Below are positions 17,062 to 25,578 of a stretch of DNA of 38,170 nucleotides, one piece after another. Where the stretch lies: positions 1 to 38,170 of the forward strand of contig PUNC01000191.1 in assembly GCA_003551625.1 (NCBI GenBank), read 5' to 3'. Numbering within the stretch: position 1 is the first letter of the stretch; each line of letters begins with the position of its first letter. The stretch is from PVC group bacterium. GTDB taxonomy: Bacteria; Auribacterota; Erginobacteria; Erginobacterales; PUNC01. Under the pieces are notes generated by a model. The model made no database searches. It was given only the letters and a program-made list of their open reading frames with translations, and was not told where the DNA came from. A program made the translations under genes and the position numbers.

Positions 17062-18006
17062 ATGAATACGAAGCCGAGAAAGCTGGGAATCATCGGCGCC
17101 GGAGCGGTCGGGACAAGTTTCGCCTTCACCCTGATCCAGAGCGGCCTGGTCGAGGAGATCGTGATGGTTGATCCGGCCAGGGAAAAACTCCAGGGCGAGA
17201 TCTCCGACCTCAACCACGGCCTGGCCTTCCTTCCGCCGGTCCGCGTCCGCGCGGGCGAATTCAAGGACTGTTCCGACGCGGCGGTGGTGGTTATAACCGC
17301 CGGCGCCGCCCAGAAGCCGGGGGAGACGCGCCTGGACCTCACTAAAAAGAACGTCTCCATTGTGAGGGATATTATAGAGGAGCTCAAGCCCGTCTCTCCC
17401 GGGCAAGTCCTGATAATGGTCACCAACCCAGTCGATGTCCTCACCTGGGCGGCCATCCGCGCCGGAGATTTCCCGCCCGGCACCGTGATCGGATCGGGAA
17501 CGGTATTAGACAGCTCTCGGTTCCGGCACTTCCTGGCCAGCCATTGCGGGGTGGACACGCGCTACGTTCACGCCTGCGTCGTCGGGGAACACGGAGACAG
17601 CGAGGTTTGTCTCTGGAGCTGGGTGAACTTCTCCGGTATCCGCCTCGGCGACTACTGCCCGGCCTGCACCCGGAAATGCGAGGGGATCGACCGGGAAGAG
17701 GTCGAACGGAAGGTCCGGGAATCGGCTTATCACGTCATCCAGGCCAAGGGGGCCACCAACTGGGCGGTCAGCCTCGCCCTGCTCCGGATCGTCGAGGCTA
17801 TCTTCCGGGACGAGAACAGCATTCTTACCGTTTCGGTCCCGGCGGCGGGACAATACGGCCTTCCCGACGTGTGCCTGAGTCTTCCGGCCATCGTGAACTC
17901 CCGGGGAGCGGAGCAAATCATCGCCGGCCCGATGGAGGAGAAGGAAAAAGAAAGATTATTCGCCTCGGCTGATGTCCTGTTGAAAATGCGGGAACAGATC
18001 GAATAA
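17062..18006 (+). CDS. ldh: L-lactate dehydrogenase
   Basis: IIGAGAVGTSFAFTL, VTNPVDVLTW, GSGTVLDSSRFRHFLA, VVGEHGDSEV, GATNWAVSLALLRIVEAI. Confidence 0.92.
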   Translation: MNTKPRKLGIIGAGAVGTSFAFTLIQSGLVEEIVMVDPAREKLQGEISDLNHGLAFLPPVRVRAGEFKDCSDAAVVVITAGAAQKPGETRLDLTKKNVSIVRDIIEELKPVSPGQVLIMVTNPVDVLTWAAIRAGDFPPGTVIGSGTVLDSSRFRHFLASHCGVDTRYVHACVVGEHGDSEVCLWSWVNFSGIRLGDYCPACTRKCEGIDREEVERKVRESAYHVIQAKGATNWAVSLALLRIVEAIFRDENSILTVSVPAAGQYGLPDVCLSLPAIVNSRGAEQIIAGPMEEKEKERLFASADVLLKMREQIE

Positions 18007-18029
18007 TAATCCCCGCTCCGCTGAAAATA

Positions 18030-18059
18030 AGTCAATAAAAAGGAGAGTGGATCTATTGT
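18030..18059 (+). promoter_or_regulatory. Shared motif AGTCAAT-N17-TATTGT (site E)
   Basis: AGTCAAT AAAAAGGAGAGTGGATC TATTGT, upstream of the aldolase gene. Confidence 0.7.
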
Positions 18060-18161
18060 TGATATTTCCCGGAGGTAACAACATAGGACGATAAATTAGA
18101 CAAGAAAGTCGGGAGTCAAAATACGGGATAGATCTTGAATAATTGTAGAAGGAGGCGCGAA

Positions 18162-19181
18162 ATGGATATAAACCCGGCTGTTCTCGATACCGCCCGCCGG
18201 CTGGTGGCGGAGGGCAAGGGGATTCTGGCCGCCGACGAGAGTTCCCCCACCATAAAAAAACGGCTCGACTCCATAAAGGTCGAATCCACCGAAGAAAACC
18301 GCAGGAATTACCGGCAGCTGCTCTTCACCGCCTCCGGGGTCGAGGAGTTTATCAGCGGGGTTATTCTCTTCGACGAGACCATTCGTCAAAAAACCGACGA
18401 CGGCGTCCCGTTTCCCGAAGTTCTCGATCGCCGGGGGATGATCCCGGGGATCAAGGTGGACCTGGGCGCGAAGAAGCTGACAAATTTTTCGGCCGAGAAG
18501 ATCACGCAGGGGCTGGACAATCTCGCCGACCGCCTGGAAGAATACCGGGAACTCGGCGCCCGCTTTACCAAGTGGCGGGCGGTAATCACGATTCTCGGCG
18601 AGTCCGTTCCTTCCCGTTTCTGCGTCGAAGCCAACGCCCTGGCCCTGGCCCGGTTCGCGGCTCTCAGCCAGGAGGCGGGGCTGACCCCGATCGTTGAGCC
18701 GGAGGTGCTGATGGACGGAGAACACACCATCCAGCGCTGCGAGGAAGCCACCCTGGGCGCCCTGGACGCCGTCTTCAACCGGCTGCGGGAACACCGTGTC
18801 GTCCTGGAAGGGATTCTTCTTAAACCCAATATGGTTGTTTCCGGGTCGGACTGCCCATATCAGGCCCCTCCCCGGGAGGTGGCCGAAGCCACTATCCGCT
18901 GTTTCCGCCGGGTGGTTCCGGCGGCGGTTCCGGGAATCGTCTTTCTTTCCGGTGGGCAGACTCCCGAAGAAGCCACCGGCAATCTCAACGCACTCAATCA
19001 ACGCGGCCGGCAGCCCTGGGAGCTGAGCTTTTCCTACGGCCGGGCTCTCCAGCAGCCGGTCCTGACCGCCTGGCGGGGGGAGGCCGGCAATACCGCCGCC
19101 GCCCAGGAAGCGTTTCTTCACCGTGCCCGGCTCAACTCCCTCGCCCGCCGGGGGGAATACTCCCCGGATCGGGAAGAATAA
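18162..19181 (+). CDS. Class I fructose-bisphosphate aldolase
   Basis: GKGILAADESSPTIKKRLDSIKVESTEENRRNYRQLLF, GVILFDETIRQ, LEGILLKPNMV, FLSGGQTPEEAT. In-frame ATG at 18162. Confidence 0.93.
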   Translation: MDINPAVLDTARRLVAEGKGILAADESSPTIKKRLDSIKVESTEENRRNYRQLLFTASGVEEFISGVILFDETIRQKTDDGVPFPEVLDRRGMIPGIKVDLGAKKLTNFSAEKITQGLDNLADRLEEYRELGARFTKWRAVITILGESVPSRFCVEANALALARFAALSQEAGLTPIVEPEVLMDGEHTIQRCEEATLGALDAVFNRLREHRVVLEGILLKPNMVVSGSDCPYQAPPREVAEATIRCFRRVVPAAVPGIVFLSGGQTPEEATGNLNALNQRGRQPWELSFSYGRALQQPVLTAWRGEAGNTAAAQEAFLHRARLNSLARRGEYSPDREE

Positions 19182-19221
19182 GAACGAATGAGAACTCGAG
19201 CGAAGCGATTATTTTATCAAT

Positions 19222-20745
19222 TTACCGGCGGCGGTAGGACAGGTAAACCGGTTGCCCGTTTCTTAGTATGTCGAAAACAACCCCATCCGAAAGGGATATC
19301 TCCCCGGTTGCCTTTTTAAAGTCTTCCACGTTATTGATTTTCCGCCGGTTGATCTGTCTTATGACGTCGGAGCTCCGCAAGCCGATGCCGTAAGCCTCGG
19401 CATCGTGTTCGACCCGCACAACCACTACTCCCTCGTCCGTGGTCAGGTCATACCTGCGTCGGACGCCGCCGTCGATATTGCTGACGTGTATCCCTTTCCA
19501 GCGGGCCTGGGTTTCTTCTCTTTCGATTTCTTCTTCCGGTTCCGCTTCGGCAACGGGCATCTCTACGGGCATTTCACCCAGTTCCACTTCAAGGTCCTGC
19601 CGGCGGCCGTCGCGAATAACGGTTACCGTTACCGTGTCTCCGGGCGAAAAAGCGCCTATAATATCCTGCAGGTGTCTTACCGCTTCCACCTTTCGCCCGT
19701 CAATCTCGACTATCACGTCGCCCCGGCGGATTCCGCCCCTCCGGGCGGGAGTATCTTCCCAAACCCGGTTGACCAGGGCTCCGTCCGCGGTCTCCAGGCC
19801 AAACTGGTCTTTTATGACCTCGTCCACTTCCCTTATTTCCACCCCCAGCCAGCCCCTTACGACTCTGCCCACCTCAATAAGCTGGTCCAGGATGAGTACG
19901 GCCCGGTTTATGGGTATGGCGAAGCCGACCCCGGCGAATACGCCGGTAGGGGCGAAGATCGCCGAATTTATTCCGATTGCCCGGCCGTGCATATCCACCA
20001 GCGGACCCCCGGAATTTCCCCGGTTTATGGAAGCATCAGTCTGAATCATCTCTCCGAAATTTTGCCCCTGAATTACGACGTTCTGCCTCCGGGCGCTGAT
20101 TATGCCGGCGGTGAAAGTCTGTTCCAGCCCGAAAGGGCTGCCGGCGGCCATAACCGCGTCGCCGACCCTGATCTTGTCTGAATCTCCCAGGGGAAGAGGG
20201 GTAAACCGGCGGGAAGCATTTATTTTAACCACCGCCAGGTCCGTCCGGGGATCCCGGCCCACCACCTCGGCGTCATAGGTTTCATCATCGTAGAGGGTAA
20301 CTTGTAACTCCTCGGCGCCTGCCACCACGTGATAATTGGTGAGGGCATAGCCTTCTTCGTTCACTATGAAACCGGAGCCGGTCCCCTCCTGCCGGAATCT
20401 TCGGGGTTCTTCCCGGCGGCGCCTCTCGGGCATATCAAAGAACCTTTCAAAAAAGTCGTCAAAAGGGTCCCCAAAAAAATACTCAAACGGGGATCGTCTG
20501 ACTTCAATGAACCGGACCGAAGAAATATTTATCAGCGACGGGCCGACGGCTTCGGCGACGTCGGCTACGGAGACCATTCCGCCCGCGGCTTCCACGAGAC
20601 TGTTCCGCGGAGCCGGCGAATCGTATTGAAAAGCCGGCCGTTCCCGCCCCGGTTCGTCTTCCCGGTTGCCTACCGCGGCATACCTGCCCAGCAAAAACCC
20701 TCCGGCCAGAAAGATCGCAATCGCCGCTAATGTTTTTTTGTTCAT
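19222..20745 (-). CDS. HtrA/DegP-type serine protease with PDZ domains
   Basis: GSGFIVNEEGYALTNYHVVAGA, DPRTDLAVVKI, TDASINRGNSGGPLVD triad; two PDZ-like regions (GWLGVEIREV..., GIHVSNIDGGV...). Confidence 0.93.
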   Translation of the reverse strand: MNKKTLAAIAIFLAGGFLLGRYAAVGNREDEPGRERPAFQYDSPAPRNSLVEAAGGMVSVADVAEAVGPSLINISSVRFIEVRRSPFEYFFGDPFDDFFERFFDMPERRRREEPRRFRQEGTGSGFIVNEEGYALTNYHVVAGAEELQVTLYDDETYDAEVVGRDPRTDLAVVKINASRRFTPLPLGDSDKIRVGDAVMAAGSPFGLEQTFTAGIISARRQNVVIQGQNFGEMIQTDASINRGNSGGPLVDMHGRAIGINSAIFAPTGVFAGVGFAIPINRAVLILDQLIEVGRVVRGWLGVEIREVDEVIKDQFGLETADGALVNRVWEDTPARRGGIRRGDVIVEIDGRKVEAVRHLQDIIGAFSPGDTVTVTVIRDGRRQDLEVELGEMPVEMPVAEAEPEEEIEREETQARWKGIHVSNIDGGVRRRYDLTTDEGVVVVRVEHDAEAYGIGLRSSDVIRQINRRKINNVEDFKKATGEISLSDGVVFDILRNGQPVYLSYRRR

Positions 20746-20885
20746 ATATTGACCTCCCGTCTGACAACTGTGTTCACGGTTGATTGCCGGGAATCTTTCC
20801 GCGGGTCTCTGGCATCATTTCAACCCCCGGCGATAAGAGTCTCCGGCATTTACCTTATTGTATCTTCCCCCACCGGAGGGGGAAA

Positions 20886-20916
20886 ACAATGTGTCCGCTT
20901 TACTATTTTTTTGACT
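20886..20916 (-). promoter_or_regulatory. Shared motif variant AGTCAAA-N18-CATTGT (site I)
   Basis: Minus strand AGTCAAA AAAATAGTAAAGCGGACA CATTGT, upstream of the HtrA-type protease. Confidence 0.5.
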
Positions 20917-21110
20917 TTCTTCCCCAAGATATGTTCAGCCTTCCCGCCGTTCGCCCGCCGCGCCGGCCGGTTTCGGGGTCTTCAAGCGGACGCCGCCCGA
21001 TCGAACCAACGATTACAAAAAGAACTTTTTGGCGGCCGGATGGAGTAGAAAAAATCAAAAAAAAGAAAACTCCGATTGCCCGGAAGAAATCGGAATAGGA
21101 GAATAGTATT

Positions 21111-21968
21111 ATGAAGATGATGAAGGGAATAATCATCGCCCTGGTGCCGGTATCGGTTTTCGCCATATACCAGTACCGCCTGAACGCGGCGCTGCTGATA
21201 GTTGTCGGCGTAGCCGCGGCGGTGGCTTCGGAAGCGGGCTATCAATTTCTCAGGAGAAAGCCGCTTAAGATCAAGGATCTCAGCGCCGTGGTCACCGGTC
21301 TGTTGCTGGCCCTGTCGCTCTCCCCATCGGTGCCGCTTTACGTGGCGGCGGCTGGTTCCGCGGTCGGTATCGTCATCGGGAAACAGCTCTTCGGCGGTTA
21401 CGGAAAAAACATTTTCAACCCCGCCCTGTTCGGACGGCTGTTTATAATTTACGTATTTCCGGGGGCGATGACCCCCTGGCTGACGCCGATCGACGGGTTA
21501 ACCACCGCTACCCCCCTGCAGAGCTTTAGCCGGGAAGGCGTCCTGGCTCCGATTCACGAACTCTTTCTCGGCTCGATCCCGGGAAGTCTCGGCGAAAGCT
21601 CGGCGCTGTTGCTGCTGCTCGGCGCCGCCTGGCTTCTGTATAAGCGATACGCCAACTGGCGGGTTCCCGCCGGCGTCCTGGCCGCCGTGATCATCATCTG
21701 CCTTCTGACCGGTCAAAATATTTTATTTCACCTGTTTTCGGGCAGTCTGATGATCGGGGCGTTTTTTATGGCCACCGATCCCTTTACGTCGCCGCGAACG
21801 CAACCAGGGCGATATATCTTCGGTTTCGGAGTGGGAGCGATCGTTATGGCGATGCGGCTGTGGGGTTGGCTGCCTGAAGGAACCACCTTCGCCATCCTTG
21901 GGATGAACGTCTTCGTGCCGGTGATAACCCGCTTTACCCGCTCGCGCCGGAGAACCAAACCGGGTTGA
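21111..21968 (+). CDS. RnfD/NqrB family membrane protein, stand-alone
   Basis: LKIKDLSAVVTGLLLALSLSPSVPLYVAAAGSAVGIVIGKQLFGGYGKNIFNPALFGRLF, DGLTTATPLQSF, FMATDPFTSPRTQPGRYIFGFGVGAIVMAMRLWG. Confidence 0.88.
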   Translation: MKMMKGIIIALVPVSVFAIYQYRLNAALLIVVGVAAAVASEAGYQFLRRKPLKIKDLSAVVTGLLLALSLSPSVPLYVAAAGSAVGIVIGKQLFGGYGKNIFNPALFGRLFIIYVFPGAMTPWLTPIDGLTTATPLQSFSREGVLAPIHELFLGSIPGSLGESSALLLLLGAAWLLYKRYANWRVPAGVLAAVIIICLLTGQNILFHLFSGSLMIGAFFMATDPFTSPRTQPGRYIFGFGVGAIVMAMRLWGWLPEGTTFAILGMNVFVPVITRFTRSRRRTKPG

Positions 21969-22004
21969 TAGCGGTCGGTCCCCCCCCATTACTTGGTAGA
22001 TCTA

Positions 22005-22034
22005 AGTCAATTTTCGAGGGAATCAGGCGATCGA
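22005..22034 (+). promoter_or_regulatory. Partial member (site F) of the AGTCAAT motif family
   Basis: GGTAGATCTAAGTCAAT resembles GGTAGATAAAAGTCAAT of sites C/D, but the ATTGT half is absent. Confidence 0.3.
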
Positions 22035-22137
22035 CGGTGAAAACGCGTACTTTATTTATAATTACGATGACGAATTCCAATAATATCCATTACCATTACT
22101 CACCCAAAACGGAAGTGAACCACCAAAAGGAGCGAAG

Positions 22138-22614
22138 ATGAAAAAGCTGCTGATCGCGATCTCGGTTTTGGGGTTTTCAATGGCGGCGATGCCGGCCTAT
22201 GCCGAACGCGGAGTCGGTGTTGGAGTGATAATCGGCGAGCCCACGGGTTTGAGCGCGAAAGTCTGGACCTCGCCTTCGACGGCGGTCGCCCTCGCCGCGG
22301 CCTGGTCTTTCTCCGGCCGGGATGCCGTGCATTTTCACGCCGATTACCTTTTGCATAACTTCAAGCTTCTCGGCCCGCCCGAGCTGCCGGTTTATTACGG
22401 GCTCGGCTCCCGTCTGAAACTTCGGGGGGGGAAGCGGAGCGACGACGATGACGACGGAGATATTTTATTGGGAGTACGCGTGCCGGTGGGTATCGCCTAC
22501 CATTTCCCCGGCGCCCCGATAGATATATTCGTGGAGATCGCGCCGATTCTCGATCTTGTTCCCGATACCGACTTCAGCTTGAACGCCGCGCTCGGCGCGA
22601 GATTTTACTTCTGA
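22138..22614 (+). CDS. Small outer-membrane-like beta-barrel protein
   Basis: Signal peptide MKKLLIAISVLGFSMAAMPAYA; repeated beta-like segments; C-terminal LGARFYF; SD (aaaggag) upstream. Confidence 0.65.
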   Translation: MKKLLIAISVLGFSMAAMPAYAERGVGVGVIIGEPTGLSAKVWTSPSTAVALAAAWSFSGRDAVHFHADYLLHNFKLLGPPELPVYYGLGSRLKLRGGKRSDDDDDGDILLGVRVPVGIAYHFPGAPIDIFVEIAPILDLVPDTDFSLNAALGARFYF

Positions 22615-22922
22615 TTTTAATCGGGAGCGGCGTTGTTAATATTCGCCTTCTCCTATCCGGCTGTTTTGAACTTCCCCCGCCTTGCCGCGGCCGGTTCTTT
22701 ACCGCGCCGCCCCGCTTCCGCTCTTTATTCCTATTTCCGTCCGTATCCGCCGCCGGTGGGGAAGGTAGTAAACAGTCGGGATAACGGCAAAACTCTCAAT
22801 TGTTAAGCTCCCGTCGGGGTGGGAATAATGCCGGTGACAACATCTTCCGGCTGAAATATTCTCACCCGGGAGTAGAAGCGGCCCCACCCGAAAGGTCGTT
22901 CATTATAACGAGGAGAGGAATT

Positions 22923-23270
22923 ATGCGCTTAATCAAGGGATTGGTAATAATATTCGGCTGCCTTCTGGCGGGTGAATTTCTGGCGGGATACATCCCTCTC
23001 ACTCTTCCGGGCAATGTGATCGGGATGGTACTGCTTTTCGCGGGCCTGTCTTCAGGGATGATCGCGCTGGAGGACGTGGATGCCGCGGGCGAACTTTTCC
23101 TGGACAACCTTATTCTCCTCTTTGTCCCACTCAGCGTGGGCATCATGAGGTACTTCGACCTGCTGGCCGAGGAAATCCTGTCGGTTGTTGTGGTGGGGTT
23201 GGTCGGTTACCTGTTGCTCTTCCTCTTTTCGGGAAAACTCGTTGACCTTCTAAACCGCGGGGATTCTTGA
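22923..23270 (+). CDS. LrgA/CidA family holin-like membrane protein
   Basis: CLLAGEFLAGYIPLTLPGNVIGMVLLFAGL, LFLDNLILLFVPLSVGIMRYFDLL. Confidence 0.88.
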   Translation: MRLIKGLVIIFGCLLAGEFLAGYIPLTLPGNVIGMVLLFAGLSSGMIALEDVDAAGELFLDNLILLFVPLSVGIMRYFDLLAEEILSVVVVGLVGYLLLFLFSGKLVDLLNRGDS

Positions 23271-23271
23271 G

Positions 23272-23967
23272 ATGATCTCGGATTTCATCGCCGATCCGGT
23301 TTTCGGGGTCACCCTGACCCTGGCGGCCTATTTCATCGGGATTATCGTTTATAAAAAAACCGGGAGTATGTATCTGCATCCGATGCTCGTGGCGCTGGTT
23401 CTTATAGCGGCCTTCCTGCTGTTGACGGGCATCGAATACGATACTTATAACCGGGGAGGAGAACTTATCACTTTTCTTCTGGGGCCGGCCACGGTGGCGC
23501 TGGCGATTCCCATGCACAAACACCAAAAGCTTTTAAAAAAGAATGCGGTTGTAATTCTTGCCGGGACCGCCGCCGGGGCGGTAGCGGGTGTTTTGCTCGT
23601 GCTGCTGCTCGGCCTTCTTACGGGAGCGGGGCATCTTTTCAAGATCTCCGTAATTTCCAAGTCGGTGACCACCCCCATTGCCGTGGGTATCACCGACCGG
23701 CTGGGGGGCGCCGCTTCTCTGACCGTAGTCTTTACCATTCTTCACGGCCTTGTCGGCGGAATCTTCGGACCCCGGCTGCTCGACCTGTTGCGCGTCCGTT
23801 CCAGGTTGGCTCGCGGCCTGACTATGGGAATGCTTTCGCACGGGTTGGGAACCGCCCGGGCGCTTGAAGAGAGCGAAATGGAAGGCGCGTTGGCCGGCCT
23901 GGCGATAGGGCTGATGGGCTTTTTTACCGCCCTGGCCGCTCCGCTTCTGATCCAGCTCATTCCGTAG
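23272..23967 (+). CDS. LrgB/CidB family membrane protein
   Basis: FLLGPATVALAIPMHKHQKLLKKNAVVIL, ISVISKSVTTPIAVGITDRLGG, GMLSHGLGTARALEESEMEGALAGLAIGLMG. Confidence 0.92.
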   Translation: MISDFIADPVFGVTLTLAAYFIGIIVYKKTGSMYLHPMLVALVLIAAFLLLTGIEYDTYNRGGELITFLLGPATVALAIPMHKHQKLLKKNAVVILAGTAAGAVAGVLLVLLLGLLTGAGHLFKISVISKSVTTPIAVGITDRLGGAASLTVVFTILHGLVGGIFGPRLLDLLRVRSRLARGLTMGMLSHGLGTARALEESEMEGALAGLAIGLMGFFTALAAPLLIQLIP

Positions 23968-24147
23968 GATTCCCCCGCGCTTTTTTCCCTGATGATTTTT
24001 TCGTAGTGCAGCCTTTTTGGCCTGCTATAGTAAGGGCGGGGCTGAAGCCCTGCGCTGTGAAAGATTGGCCGGGCTGATGATCCCGCACCGCGACCGGCGT
24101 TTGAAAAGCTGAACTGTTACAAGGGATTCGATTCCGGGAGAGGCGTT

Positions 24148-24780
24148 ATGAGTGTCGATCTCAGGACCTATGTTCATCTCGACGATCTCCAGCCCCAGGT
24201 GGCCTGTTTCATCGCCACCGTATCCAAGGGGTATATGCCGCTGGAGCGGCAGGCTTCCGTGCTTATTGAGGTAGCGCCCGGAATGCCGATAAACACTATG
24301 ACCGACGTCGCTCTTAAGGCGGCCGATGTTACCCCCGGTATGCAGATTGTGGAACGTTCCTACGGTCTGCTGGAAGTTCATTCCTACGACCGTTCCCAGG
24401 TCGTTGCCGCGGGAGCCGCGATCCTCGATCATTTGAAGTTGCGGGAGGAGGAACGGTATGCTCCCAAGATCACCACCACCCAGACGATCACCGGGATGAC
24501 CGGCTGGCATTCAATGCTGATCAATCGTTTCCGTCACGGCAACTTTATTCACGAACGGACCACTCTTTATGTCCTGGAGGTAGCGCCGGCCGGTTACGCC
24601 GCCCTGGCCGCCAATGAGGCCGAGAAGGCGGCCGAAATCGACATCCTGGAGTTGATCGCTTTCGGCGCCTTCGGACGGGTATATCTCGGCGGGATGGAGG
24701 AGGAGATCGCCCAGGCCTCCCGGCGCGCGATCGACGCCTTGAAGGCGATCTCCGGCCGGCCCAATCCAGTATCCGAATGA
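24148..24780 (+). CDS. Tandem-BMC-domain (CsoS1D-like) microcompartment shell protein
   Basis: Two BMC-like halves: SVLIEVAPGMPINTMTDVALKAADVTPGMQIVERSYGLLEVHSYDRSQVVAAGAAIL and LYVLEVAPAGYAALAANEAEKAAEIDILELIAFGAFGRVYLGGMEEEIAQASRRAIDALKAI; N-terminal LRTYVHLDDLQPQVACFIATVSKGYMPL resembles CsoS1D proteins from memory. Confidence 0.75.
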   Translation: MSVDLRTYVHLDDLQPQVACFIATVSKGYMPLERQASVLIEVAPGMPINTMTDVALKAADVTPGMQIVERSYGLLEVHSYDRSQVVAAGAAILDHLKLREEERYAPKITTTQTITGMTGWHSMLINRFRHGNFIHERTTLYVLEVAPAGYAALAANEAEKAAEIDILELIAFGAFGRVYLGGMEEEIAQASRRAIDALKAISGRPNPVSE

Positions 24781-25445
24781 GCCGGCTCCGTATCGGTTTA
24801 TTGCTGGTTCTGGTGGTTCTGCGAATATACTCCGGCTCGGTCTTCTCCCCCTGGGCGGAGAGCGAGCTTCCGCGGCTGTGGCTTTACGACACGCTCTTCT
24901 ACGCCGGTTACCTTCTTTTTTTCTGGTGGGGTGCCGAAGCGCTGCGGCTGATCGTCGTCCGAAGGAGAACCGGCTCGTGGCGGCGGGCGGCGGTTCCGCT
25001 GGCACTGCTGCTGGCCGCGGCCGTCCTGCCGCTGGCCAACTTCGCGCTGCACCGCACCGCCGCGGGCTGGCGGATGCGGGTCGAGCTTTCCGCGCCGTCG
25101 CTCCGCTCCCACAAGGATCCCGTTATCGGCGATCGCCGCCACCGCGCCGGTTGGTTGATCATCGATTCCGTTCGCGCGCCCTGCGGAGACCAGGCGTGGC
25201 TGTGGCTGGGCCGTCCTTTCGGCGGCGGCACGGGGATCAACCTCGCTCTCGTTCACAGCCCGCCCGGCCCGCCGCTCTCCCCCCTGCCCGAAGCGTTCAG
25301 GTTCCGTCGCGTGAACGACCAGTGGTGGATGGCGTATCAGAATCCGCGCGCCTACCGGCGGGGTCGGGGCTATTCGGCGGAGGATTGCGTCGCCGGCATT
25401 GTGGTTGAGACCCACAGGGCGGGTATGCGGTATATCGCCGACTAA
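24777..25445 (+). CDS. Membrane-anchored protein of unknown function, overlapping the BMC gene
   Basis: ATGA overlap with the BMC stop; N-terminal TM segments, then a soluble domain. Confidence 0.6.
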   Translation: MSRLRIGLLLVLVVLRIYSGSVFSPWAESELPRLWLYDTLFYAGYLLFFWWGAEALRLIVVRRRTGSWRRAAVPLALLLAAAVLPLANFALHRTAAGWRMRVELSAPSLRSHKDPVIGDRRHRAGWLIIDSVRAPCGDQAWLWLGRPFGGGTGINLALVHSPPGPPLSPLPEAFRFRRVNDQWWMAYQNPRAYRRGRGYSAEDCVAGIVVETHRAGMRYIAD

Positions 25446-25578
25446 GACGTCTTTCTCCTGTGGGCAGTGTTAGGGGCCGTTCAATACCAGTATCTTCATT
25501 CCTTACTCCTCCGCCGTTTCGGAAATTATCCGGATAGTCCCCCGGCCGATTACCGGTTCTCGTGTTAAAATAAGGCGT

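Noticed and set aside
24080-24130. CTGATGA followed by GAAA upstream of the BMC gene as a hammerhead ribozyme
   Set aside because: Could not build a convincing stem II/III around the core; probably chance.
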